A stretch of DNA of 64,000 nucleotides from Cucumis sativus (taxonomy: Eukaryota > Streptophyta > Magnoliopsida > Cucurbitales > Cucurbitaceae): assembly GCF_000004075.3 (NCBI RefSeq), contig NC_026660.2, positions 1,612,001-1,676,000 on the forward strand, given 5' to 3'. The notes below the pieces were generated by a model, which saw only the letters and a program-made list of their open reading frames with translations, searched no databases and had not been told where the DNA came from. The position numbers and the translations under genes were made by a program. This document shows, piece after piece, positions 48,900 through 59,723 of this stretch (positions within the stretch are counted from its first letter, which is position 1; each line of letters starts with the position of its first letter).

Positions 48900-51240
48900 T
48901 TATTTGGTGCCACGTGGGAATAGATATAGTAAATTTACCTTTGTCTTTAGGGCAAAAATTAAATGGTGTGGGGGAATGTTAAATGCTGCTGCAGCTTCTA
49001 GACTTACAATAACATTATTATATTACGTGGTGAAGTGTTTTTGGAGATTCTTTTTTAATTTTCTAACCCAACTGAAAATTATCATTCTCTAATATATTAT
49101 TAGTGCACTGTTTGATTGACGAAGAAAATGGTTGGAAATAAATTTGGATAATTTTTTAAATGTTGAAATTTTGTACAGTTCTCAAATAATTTTAATTTGT
49201 TTAGAATTCTAAAAAAAATTATATTGATAAATTAAAAGAGTAAAATAGATTAATATTTGTATATAATATATATAAAAGAAATGTTACGTGGGATTGTAGG
49301 TGGGGGTGAGGTAATGAAGAGGGACCCAGACCACATTGTAATATTTGAAAAGAAAATAGAAAGTGAAAGACAGATAGATAAGAGTAAGAGAGAGGAAAAG
49401 GAGTACAGGTAAGAGTCGCATTCCCATTACTATTAACAAAATGATAATGATTTTCCTTTTTTGTTTTTGTTTCCAAACTTTAGTTGCTTAGCGACAAATC
49501 TAGTTGTTCTTAAAAAGTCTATGAATTAGAAAATTACATAATTCTTAAAATCATTCAATATGTATATATATATATTAACAATTAAATAACTAACTTGTGG
49601 AAATAGAAACCCTGGACCTAAGTGAGTGGATCAGATTGACAATTAAATCCATCCAAATTTGTTGATTCCTTCAAACCAATCCAATTATTATTTTTTATTT
49701 CCAAAATTTATAAAAATAAAATAATATAAAATCATTTTCAAACACTTAAATTTATTGGATGGTATCTTCTCGATTATTTATACAAATCGCTTACTTTGGA
49801 GGTCTAAATGAAAATTGATCCAGATTTTAAAATGTGAAAAGTGACATTCTGTTTGCGTCAGCACCTTGTGAATTTACCAATTCGTCAGTGAAAACCACTC
49901 ACACGCTTGCAAGTGAGAACACCACTCGATGCATAATGAACAATGATCTATGCTCTATGCTCTATGTCATGTATACTAAACATTTGATTCTCGATCCTTG
50001 ATACTTTAAAGAGAAAAAAAAAGAGTAGAAATGCAAAAAAAAAAAAAAAAAATCAAATAATTGTGTGCCATAAGCAAAATACCACTTTTTATTGGTTTAA
50101 AAAAATATCCATTTTTTTTTACTTGAGTCTCTTGTTTTAGGTCGTGTTTGCAAATTTTTCGTATATTTTGTGTGTATATATCTCCACATTTTTATTTCTT
50201 CAAATTCAACGTAGAACTTAGCACAATTTTGCAATTTCCTAAAATTAAAGTATTGTGAAGGACACAACTTATTAACCACATGTATGAGACAAATTTCCAA
50301 CCTATACTTTTGTTTGGTTTATTGACTTATTAAACGTATTATGATAAAACATATTTTTTATTAAAAAAAAGATATTATAATTAAATTTGTGTTGAAATTT
50401 TTTAGTTTTGAAAGTGATATTTGATAGTTGATTGATGTGTTGATCAAACTTAAATATGTACATAACTTGATATTACTAAAGGTAGTGAGTTAAAAAAATG
50501 GTCACTTTTTTTCTGAATTGAGTGGAATTTTGACAAAGATGGTATGGTAAAATCAACCATACTTAAATTCGAGATCCATTTGTAGAAATATAAGGCTTAT
50601 ATTGAAAATTGATATAATGTAAGGGTAGAACTGAAAGTTTCTAAAGAAAAAAAAGGGTAGAGTTGATAATTTCTCATAATTTTATGGTTTGGTAATTTGA
50701 TTAATGACCAAAATTGAGTCATTTGGTTAATCATGTAGTAGGGGAAGAATTCTAGTTAAATAATTTTCTAAAAGATTAGTAATTTTGTAAACTTTAAGAT
50801 CACTTCCAAAACTAAACATAATATTCAGACCTCTTTTAAAATAAAGGCTCAAAACAAAACGTTTTTAGATTTTCCATTCTTCAGAGAGAAAATCAGTTGC
50901 CATTTTCAAAACTACCCAAAACATATATTTAATACCTCAAACAACTAAAAGCCAAAAATGAAAAATGATTTAGAATACTATAAAATTGCATCCACACATG
51001 CATTTTCATTAATAGTACGCATCTTTCCAAATTAGATTATAAATTTTTTAAAACTAATCACCTAAGTACCAACCAAAATTTAATCTAAAAAATAGAAACC
51101 CCAAAGCCAAACACATAATCATAATAAATCCTTGTAAATATCAAAGAGTTTATGATCCTCAAGTCGGTTGAGGATCCCAATTACAAACTAACCCATAAAG
51201 TCATAACTCTAAATTATGCAAGAGTATAATTCTGTTTACA
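48900..51240. other. Intergenic DNA between RPB4 and EDR4
   Basis: The EDR4 promoter side followed by AT-rich spacer. An A run lies at about 50035-50052. No credible gene, RNA or element end seen. Confidence 0.5.
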
Positions 51241-51251
51241 CATTTAACTAA

Positions 51252-53376
51252 CTACTCAAATCTTTTGATTAATGAAAGATCATTCAACATCTTCTCAATT
51301 GCTTCATCGTCATGCACCCTTCCCTTGGTCTGAAACCAGCAAAAACAAAATCATTCATAAGCGATTAACTTCTGTTTTCAAAAGATGGAAAAGAAAAAAG
51401 ATCATATCAAAATTTTAAAGTTTTAAGTAACATCTTAAAATTTGATGCATGTTCAATGTTGAGAGACAAATACAATAATAGTAAACTTCCAAAAAATTGT
51501 ATCTGTGATTTAGCAAGATAACTATAAATATACTATCGGTTCAACCAAACAGAAAAATGATTGATACTTAGCTAATCCAATAGCACAAAAGTGGCAAAAG
51601 ATACCTTCAATGATGGTACCATGGCAATGGCTTCTTCCACAGTTTCAGGGCAAAGGTTGCCAAGAACACAAAGCTGCAAATTTCGAAACTAATGAGATAA
51701 GCGTTTCCTCAAAAAAGAAAGAGACGATAATATTACACAAAATGATTAAACCAAGGTGTCTAGAGTACATACCTCAAACTCCGCCAACTGATACCTGCTT
51801 AGAACTCTGTTTGTTTGTTTGTTAAGATTCAATATTTCAAAAGATAACAATTACACATTATTTAATCCATTTCTAAACAATGATACCCCAAACTTTCAAT
51901 TCAAAATTACGTTGGTAAATGGTATGGTTATGTGAACTTCTAATTTATTAAGTATTTCCCAAAAAAATAATTAACCAAAGAGAGTTTTTAGCTTGGTAGT
52001 TGACCATTCCCGCCATCAAATAAAATGAAACGTGCCTTCTCACCCAGTAAAAACATCAACATATATAGTTTTAAGGATACTCTCGAACTTGTCTAACAGC
52101 ATCGGGATTCTTATAACGGCTGAAGCGTTTCACATATTGAAGTGACTTTTCAAACACTCTGCAAAATAAGACCATAATTAAGAATTCTCTCGTCATTTTA
52201 TTTTTAAAAAATTATATAGTAGCTTCTCTAAATTAACTCATGAATCAATAAAGGATATACATAAAACTCACTGGGAAACTTGATTTGTTGGATCCTCGGA
52301 CATCTGTTGAAGTTGCTCATATTTATGTTCAAGGATTAGAGAAACTTCACAATTCATTAAACATTTGGCTTTTAAGAACTCTGCAAGTAACCAAAGAAAG
52401 TAAACGCCAGTTATTACCTTTCAAAGCTTAGAATATACACCAAAATGATTTGGGTGCAAGAGCTTGACTTTTGCACAATTACTTATGTAAACCAAATATT
52501 TGGTCATTCTTGAGTCCGCATTTTCATAGATTCATAAGAATGGAAAAACTTACAATAATTGGTTATCTTTTTGCCAGAATAATCATAGATAAGAATTTAG
52601 ATACGGAATAGATCACACATTTTCATCTAAATTTTTTTAAAAACCTAATAACCAATATGATATTAATCCAAAATATAAGAGAACTCAAAGCATTCAGCCA
52701 TTTGACCCTTTAACATCATATGAAGGAAGTATTCCTTTGAAGTAAATGAGCTAGCTTAAAATATTATGAGAAACAACATGATATCGTAAAACACAATGGG
52801 AAGATATAGACAAAATAAACTTCTTTTGTTGACGTGTCATCAAGCCACCAATCAAATGACTATGACTTACCGAACAATATCCAAGAAAGTTATGAGATAC
52901 TACATGGCTACAATATATAATCACATAGCTATCGATCTTAAAGAACTAAGGAAGTTCAGCCTTTCTCCCCTCAGGCCTAAGAGATTATTACCGCACTACC
53001 CATAAAACTGCTTGAAGATAACATTAACTCCACATTTCCAATCTAAACTATATCTATATGCATTGTACATAAGAACAGTCTCCCTATCGGTATTGGCCAC
53101 TAGAAGGATCAAAGAATTGCAATAATGATACATATAATATCATGGGGTATAACATTATAAATTAAGTTTCTAACTTTTTGAGCAAAATAAAAAATTAAAT
53201 ACATCAGTTGCTTATAAAATTCTAATTTTACAAATATATGAAGGAAACCCATCACCATAAATATACAAGAAACTTAAATTCTCATTGAATATAGATAGGA
53301 AGTTTTAATTTATAGATAGATTTCTACCATCTCCAATTTTAAGCTCAGCAGCATTTTCTTCCTCCTCCCCGGACAT
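51252..53376 (-). CDS. NRPB4: DNA-directed RNA polymerase II subunit RPB4
   Basis: Forms a stalk heterodimer with RPB7 on RNA polymerase II and takes part in initiation and in the fate of the transcript. Six exons from the 5' end: 53376-53328, 52380-52272, 52158-52081, 51806-51773, 51673-51605, 51329-51252; 138 residues, the usual plant length, with all phases agreeing. The N-terminus MSGEEEENAAELKIGDEFLK is followed by LMNCEVSLILEHKYEQLQQM, then VFEKSLQYVKRFSRYKNPDA, the HRDC-like helical region ELCVLGNLCPETVEEA, and the end EKMLNDLSLIKRFE. The match to plant RPB4 is near complete. The start codon is near the end of the first coding exon; an upstream non-coding exon near 54190-54230 is likely, joined by a leader intron homologous to that of the neighbouring EF1-delta gene. 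Confidence 0.96.
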
Positions 53377-53999
53377 GCTTGAAGTTGGAGTTCTGTGTCA
53401 ACCTAAAATATTTGGGGACAGAGTACAGCAAGATTACAACTAAATCTACAAAGTAAAAAAGTTAACTTCGCCCAACTAAACTAATATATCAAAATTACAA
53501 GACACCAAATTAGAAGGCCTAAGTTAAAAACTGATTCTAGATAAAAGTTAAGATCGATGAGAAGAAACTCGAAATAGAATGACCCAAAAGGTTCTCTCAT
53601 TTGCTAATATTGGATTTAGTTTATAACCTTAACAAATTGTCCTCGTGATGTAACTCATTAAATACATGAAGGCACTCTTATGTTTCATAATTTTAATCAT
53701 TGTTTTCCATTAATGAGCTAGTAACTTAGTAAGATACTTCGCAAGCCTACACACGAAAACTCGATCAACTTGTTCATGGTTAATCTTTAATTTTAAAAGA
53801 TAAATGATGGATGCGTTTCACACTTAAATGAAGCCCAAATCAATTTTACATTAACCAAATAATCATGAACTAAAAAACCCTCTCAAAAGTCGGCAGCAAT
53901 AAACCCTAAACTAGATGGCATTTGAGCCCCAACTGAATGACTTAGCACAAAATTTTCACAATAAGTTCAAGAGAACTGTGAAACATATGATTACAAAAT

Positions 54000-54215
54000 T
54001 AGGAAAATTTTTGCAAGATATACAAGAGTCAACGTTTAAAGATTCGAATTCGACCCCGTGATTTAGAGTAGCAAACCTCTTGAGTTAAAGGAATATATGC
54101 ATTTAAAGAAATTAATCGTTCTATTCATGATCAGATTGTAAATAAAGAAAAGCAAGAGGATAAAAAAAAAACTTCGACAGACCTCGAGATGGAGTTCTGC
54201 AGGTCCTGGTAGCAG
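54000..54215 (-). repeat. Leader segment shared with EF1-delta, RPB4 copy
   Basis: Matches 57121-57340 in the same orientation. The best-kept parts are the exon/intron junction CTCCATCTCGAG|GTCTGTC (read on the minus strand), the words ATTGTAAATAAAGAAAA and ATGCATTTAAAGAAA, and an ungapped 56-base block (54036-54091 with 57165-57220) in which I count 43 identities. It appears to be the start of a 5' leader intron of RPB4 and the last bases of its non-coding first exon. Confidence 0.85.
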
Positions 54216-54569
54216 CGTGGCGGTGATGAAGGAAAAATAGAGAAATCGAATGCTGAGGCGTACTGGCGACCGATAATGGAGGCAGCGGAGAAGGAGGGAG
54301 CAAAGAGAAGACTCAAAGATGGTTGTTAGGTGGTGATGGTGTCCGGCGAGAGGCGGGTTTGGCTGCCGCGGAAGTGCCGGAGAAGAAAGGAAACGAATGA
54401 ACTGTTATTGAACAAAGGGAAGAGATACGGAATAATCATAGAGAGGGCGCTTTTAAAGGAGAAATTTGGATAAATATCGAAACTTTTATTTGAAACATAG
54501 TGGTTTTAAAAATATTTATAAAATTGTGTTAGCTTTTTTCTTTTGGTAGATTGCTTTCTCTTTTTTCTC

Positions 54570-54825
54570 TCAGTTAAAGACATTGCTATTGCTTCCTCTC
54601 TCGATTCAACCTAAAACATTCTCTCGATTGAACCTAAACATTGCTTTCTCTCCCGATTGAACCTAAGACATTGCTTTCTCTCAATTGTAACATTACTTTT
54701 CCTATTTTAATTTAAGGATGTATTTAGTTGAGATTGTTTAAATTTCTCTCTCAATTTTAACATTACTTTTCTTTTTATAATTTAAGGATGTATTTAGTTG
54801 AGATTGTTTAAATTTGTAAAAAAAA
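54570..54825. repeat. Nested tandem repeats upstream of RPB4
   Basis: Two arrays lie side by side. First, a unit of the type CATTGCTTTCTCTCGATTGA ending in ACCTAA is repeated about four times with changes between 54570 and 54685. Second, a unit of about 67 bases starting TCTCTCAATTGTAACATTAC and ending in GAGATTGTTTAAAT occurs twice (54681-54747 and 54751-54813) with few differences. Confidence 0.8.
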
Positions 54826-55441
54826 AAACTATTAAAAAAGGTGACCGTTGCAATTATCAAATATTTGTCGACAGAATAGACACTTCCTGGTGGCAAGTGT
54901 TATTGAACATGGCTTCCTCTACATTTCACATGTATCCATGATGCTACTGGCTAATGAGCTCAGACAAGAAATGCTGTGCTCATACTCCAATATTTTGTTA
55001 TACCTTCCATCCATATTCCACAAAACATATAGTTCCAGTTTTAATGTGTTTATGTGCGTATTACGCTATTAATGTTACACCATCTATCCTTTCTCATATT
55101 ACTAAAATGTTGATTGTATCCTTCTTCTAAGCTTTCAATCTTCAAGAACTCCATGAATCGAAATCAAGATATATACCAAAAGCTGTCATCAATTTAAAAT
55201 TCAGTATACTGGAATGAAACATGATAATTATCCTAATATTATTTTTTATAAGCTCATTTCAAATCAATTTAACAAAACTGAGAGGAACTAGACAGCAATT
55301 AAAGCTGTAAAGAAAAGTATTTCAAGCATTGTCAAAACAAGTATGAAGTAGAAATTAGAAACAGAGGCTTCTATAAAACATCTTCCCGAATTCAACATCT
55401 TTGAAGCCACCAGCTCTTGGGTTTGACGAAAAAGCTCAAAA

Positions 55442-56961
55442 TTCTGCCAATAGAAACCATAGTTGATTAAGAAAATGAAGGATTGAAGATTGATAGTAGA
55501 ACAGGTTCACGAGTGTTTTTATCGAACAGCACAATCTAGCTTGTGTGCAGGTGCAACAAAATTAAAACTGCACTTACATATTTTGTTGAAGGCAACGATG
55601 TCACAGCTCTGAACATGCTCATTTATGGGTTCAACTGTCAAATATTCCTCAATGAGATTGTCAACAGACACAAGGTCATCAACAATTGTGAGCATTATCT
55701 GCAATTTCTTAATACCATATCCAACAGGGACAAGTTTCGCTGCAAAACAATGACAAGGATGAGAACATACCCTTGTAAAGTAGAGCCTGCTTAGTACTCT
55801 ACTTTCTTTAGATAGGATGTAAACTGGCGTGCTGGAGAAATAAGCATATAAAATCATGCAAGCTTGAATCAGTTAACCAATTCGAGAAATGAAGAGAAAC
55901 AGAGATTCCCATTCAATTATAGTGAGATCACAAGAACAAAAAAGGGAGTGCAGATTCCTTCTCAAGAGTAATATCATGCCTATAAATTGATAGCACGGAG
56001 ATATAAAAACTTACATGCTCCCCAAAGCAAGCCTTCCATCTGAACACTCCTTACAGCCTCTTCAAGTTTCTTCATGTCAGTTTCATCATCCCAAGGTTTG
56101 ATATCCATCAGAACTGATGATTTGCCACCTAAACAGACACCCAAGAGAACAAGCACAAGACATCATTAAAATCACTGACAATATAAAACAAGTCCAAGAT
56201 CGATTGTAAATCAAACTCACTCTCTTTCTTCTTTGCAGAAGCCTTGACGGCAGCTGCGCGCTCCTCAGCAGCCTTCTTCTCCTCTTCGGTCTCTTCTCCA
56301 AATAGATCCATGTCGTCATCATCATCATCATCATCGGCAGCCTGATAAAATTCAGTGTACACCAACTATAATTAAGATGAAAAAATTAAAGGAAATCAAA
56401 CAATATAATAGAGCATCCACTAATAGACAATGTCTCGTCTCACCACACATAACATATAGAAAGAAAGAAACATTAGGCAATTTTTCACCTTTGCATCAGC
56501 AGCCGGTGGGGTTGCAACTGCGTCCAACTTAACACCAGAACCCTCTCCAAAAACAGCGCTAAAAGCCAATATCAAGCCCAGTGGTTTCAGAACAAATAGT
56601 GAACAATGCCATAGCATGAATTCATAATTAAAAATTCGATAAAACCAAGCCGAGAGAATTTGGAATTGCGATGACTTACGAAACTCTCAAGAGTGCTTCA
56701 ATGTGATTGGACCACCTAGACACGTTAACATATTCGCTGGATACGGGTTTGGAGAGCGCTTCGTAAACGGTAACATCATCCTTAGAAGGCTGATACCTGA
56801 GGAAGATCATTTGTCAAACAAACAAAAACCAGATTCACACAATAACATTCAAAGCCCAATACATGTTCCACTAACCCGGAAATGTAGCTACGACTAAGCA
56901 AGTATTCATCGAGTTTTTTCAAACCGGATGCTGACTTGACATCTGGGAAAGCGACCGCCAT
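55442..56961 (-). CDS. Elongation factor 1-delta (eEF1B guanine-exchange subunit)
   Basis: Exchanges GDP for GTP on eEF1A so that it can reload aminoacyl-tRNA during translation, in the cytosol. Seven coding exons from the 5' end: 56961-56876, 56796-56680, 56558-56489, 56341-56221, 56128-56015, 55739-55578, 55443-55442; 223 residues. The N-terminal helical domain includes [20 protein letters not shown]. An acidic stretch has eight aspartates in a row, coded by a GAT/GAC run, before [20 protein letters not shown]. The catalytic C-terminal domain has [38 protein letters not shown] and [19 protein letters not shown], ending DIVAFNKI as the family does. The stop codon TAA is split: T at 55578 and AA at 55443-55442. 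If that intron is kept, 19 extra residues would be added before a stop. It matches the delta-type plant subunit rather than the shorter beta-prime type. Confidence 0.94.
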
Positions 56962-57120
56962 TTCAAAGTGATGCGACTTCTCTGTGCCAAAATTCAAATG
57001 TCTAGTTATCAGTTCGTAATCGAGAATAACTCGTTAGACAACCCCATGGGAATTAGATCGGAAACTTCTTGTTCATGGAGCCCAAAATAAAAGGGCTAGC
57101 ACTAAAATTCCAATAAGTTG

Positions 57121-57340
57121 AAGAAAATTGGGATAAATTTAGCTTTTGAAGCGAAATACAACGCTTGAAGATTCGAAATGGACCCTCTGATTCAGAGTGA
57201 CAGACCACTGTAGTTAGAGGAGTAAATGCATTTAAAGAAAATAACCATCGGTCTAATCATTCATCATCATATTGTAAATAAAGAAAAACAAGAAACAAAA
57301 AAGTGACAGACCTCGAGATGGAGTTTTGGAGGTGCCGGAG
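57121..57340 (-). repeat. Leader segment shared with RPB4, EF1-delta copy
   Basis: Partner of 54000-54215. The non-coding first exon of EF1-delta appears to end at CTCCATCTCGAG, followed by a GTCTGTC intron start. A leader intron of about 340 bases would join it to the exon with the start codon at 56961. Confidence 0.85.
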
Positions 57341-57371
57341 CGTGCAGTAAGAGGGGAGGTTTGATATTTGT

Positions 57372-57404
57372 TAGGGTTTTGGGCTCTGCTTTGACATATA
57401 AAGA
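57372..57404 (-). promoter_or_regulatory. EF1-delta core promoter: TATA box, site II and telo-box
   Basis: On the minus strand the order is CTTTATATG (TATA-like, about 57396-57404), AGCCCA (site II type, 57381-57386) and AAACCCTAA (telo-box, 57372-57380). Telo-boxes and site II elements are paired in promoters of plant translation genes, including eEF1A and ribosomal proteins, so the set fits the gene. The spacing suggests transcription starts near 57365-57375, placing the telo-box close to the start. Confidence 0.65.
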
Positions 57405-57479
57405 GGGAGAAGGGCATGATCCGGTGCGCCGCATATAGGCTAGTGTTACTTAGGTCCAAACCAATTGATTTCAATATTT

Positions 57480-58767
57480 GGTTAATTAATTCTATTTTAT
57501 TTTATTATTATAAATATTCTTAGAATATATAGATATCCATAGGTGCCTATTTAGTCGACCTAGCCACATGCTTAGTGACCATAACTACATGTCAAATAAA
57601 CATAATTCATTAGTGTAAACAATGTGTTAGCAAACATGGTCTTTTTGTGGTAACGTAATCATCTCATACTTGTCAAGTTGTCTATAAATAAAAGACTTTG
57701 GACTACACTAATATTGGATGATTTTCCAAATAAATAGCCGATAGTCGATTTCCTTGAGAATTTTTAAGTATTTAATTTTCTTAATTTTTTATTATTATTT
57801 CTTTATTTATATATTATATATTATACATTATATTATTTTATTTTAATATTATATTTCTTCGATTTTCGTATTTCGGTTGTACCCCATTTTCACAACACAT
57901 TATCAACATGAGTTCCGATCGTTTCCTCTGTTAAGGTAGGTCGACTCCTCGTGTTGTCCTAATAGTATATCAATTTTTTTCTACTTGTTATAATTAATAA
58001 AATAAATATTATTTTGCATGTTTGATATATATTAAATTTCTCTTATCCGATACTAATAGTACTAATTATTTATCATGAAAAACTAATAATAGATTACTTT
58101 TTCCCTATGAAAACTCATTTCCAGTTCTGCGACTTGCAGAACTGAAAAGAAGAAGATTGAGAGAGTTGAGAGAGAGACAAAAAGGAGAGAAAATCCATGT
58201 TGTCGCTCGTTGCCATCCATGTCCCACCGTTCGTCGTCATCTGTCGTCGTTGCTCTTCCTTCTATTAAGTGATTTAGTTTAGTTTAGTTATCATTTTGTT
58301 TTAGTTAATTAATTTTAGGTTTTAAATTTCAAATTAGTTCTAGTATTGAATTCAAACTTGTTCTTGGGATTTAAGATTGAAGTTTAATTTAGGAGTTATA
58401 TTGAATTTAGAGGGAAGGGGAGGGGGTTATATTAAATTTGTTTGTTTTGTTTTTATTAATGGTGGATGGTAGACGTTGCCCTAAATAATATCTATGTTTT
58501 TTATGCGTATAAATTTTAGGATTCGTTTTATAAATGAATGTTATTATTGCGTACATTTTAGTTAAGGTTTGATTGAAAATTGTTGGTTCGATAGTTTATA
58601 GTTGGTTTGTGATTAAATTAGATTTTGTAGGAGTGGTTGAATTAGAGTTAGTTTATGGATGAATGTTGTGAAATGTTGTCAATGGAAAAAAAAAATTCCA
58701 CTCCCTCCTCATTCTCGCTATTTACTGTATGCTATAGGATATTTAAATACTGTTTATAAAACAAAAT
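57480..58767. other. Intergenic DNA between EF1-delta and tRNA-Phe
   Basis: AT-rich spacer with words such as GTAACGTAATCATCTCATACTTG that look repeat-derived, and a more GC-balanced piece at 58130-58260 (GTTGCCATCCATGTCCCACC, CGTCGTCATCTGTCGTCG). No long frame supports a gene. Confidence 0.5.
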
Positions 58768-58772
58768 GCGGG

Positions 58773-58815
<43 letters not shown>

Positions 58816-58840
58816 GCGTGTTCGATCCACGCTCACCGCA
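58768..58840 (+). tRNA. trnF-GAA: tRNA-Phe (GAA)
   Basis: A 73-base cloverleaf. The acceptor is GCGGGGA with TCACCGC (one G-A mismatch, normal in plant cytosolic tRNA-Phe) and discriminator A. The D arm is GCTCAGTTGGGAGAGC. The anticodon stem is CAGAC-TGAAGAT-TCTG type, with GAA at 58801-58803. The T arm is GCGTG-TTCGATC-CACGC. The 3' CCA is not encoded, as expected for a nuclear gene. The internal A box (TAGCTCAGTTGG) and B box (GTTCGATCC) are intact and no intron is present. It matches the known plant cytosolic tRNA-Phe sequence. Confidence 0.98.
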
Positions 58841-58849
58841 AATTATTTA

Positions 58850-58855
58850 TTTTTT
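58850..58855 (+). terminator. RNA polymerase III terminator of tRNA-Phe
   Basis: A run of six T residues 10 bases after the tRNA 3' end, the usual termination signal for polymerase III. Confidence 0.85.
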
Positions 58856-58859
58856 CCTG

Positions 58860-59723
58860 TATAATAAACTTTCTTTCTCTCTCGTACTTTTTTCCTTGTA
58901 TATAATATATATCTCTCATCCACTTTAATCTAATTTACATTAACGAAAATTAATATATTTATTTAATTGTTAAATAATTAACTTTTCTAAAAAATCCGAA
59001 TTATGTTTAATGTTTGTCAATTAATATATATTAAAAATTTACAGAGTTTACGTAATTAATTTTATAAATGAAATACAAGAAAAATGCTCATATACATTCT
59101 CATCAAATACGAACACTTTAATTTCCAGTCATCTTAATCCTGGAATTAAGCCCCTAAAAGTTTATAGGTGAAACTAGAATTTAAACACTACTTCTATGAA
59201 TGAAATTGACTTTTAACAATAATTGCTATTAATCTTGAAAGTTTTGTATGATATAATTTTGATGGCATTTCATCAGCCAAAATAACTTCAGAAAAAACAA
59301 ACAAATATTCTTAACACCAACAAAAAAGTCAAGATGAAATTAACCTAAACATAGCTCACATAAATTAGAATTTCATCCCTGCTGAAATACTTATAATATA
59401 ATATTTTATTTATTTAGAAAAAAAAATGTGAAGTAAAGACAGAATTATAACTTCTAACATATTTATGAATAAATCTTTCTATCAAACCAGATCCCATCAA
59501 TGCTTCGTTGTTGAATCTACAAAATTTTGATTCTCATTATGAACACCATCACCTGTGACCAATATGGGAGGGAAAAAATGTATTCTAAGTAATAAGTTAT
59601 AACTAAGACAACAATTTGCCATTATAAAATAATAATAATAATAATAAAAAGCAACAATTTACCAAATTAGAGAGAAAAAAACATCCACAAAGCCAACGTA
59701 TACGTATTCCGATGATAGAAACA
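58860..59723. other. AT-rich spacer and COG2 3' flank
   Basis: No gene seen. The last few hundred bases are the probable 3' untranslated region of COG2, with an AAT run near 59629-59645. Confidence 0.5.

Noticed and set aside
55519..55577. EF1-delta C-terminal extension as part of the protein
   Set aside because: The extension lies after a strong donor; splicing restores the universal family ending, so the extension is read as intron.
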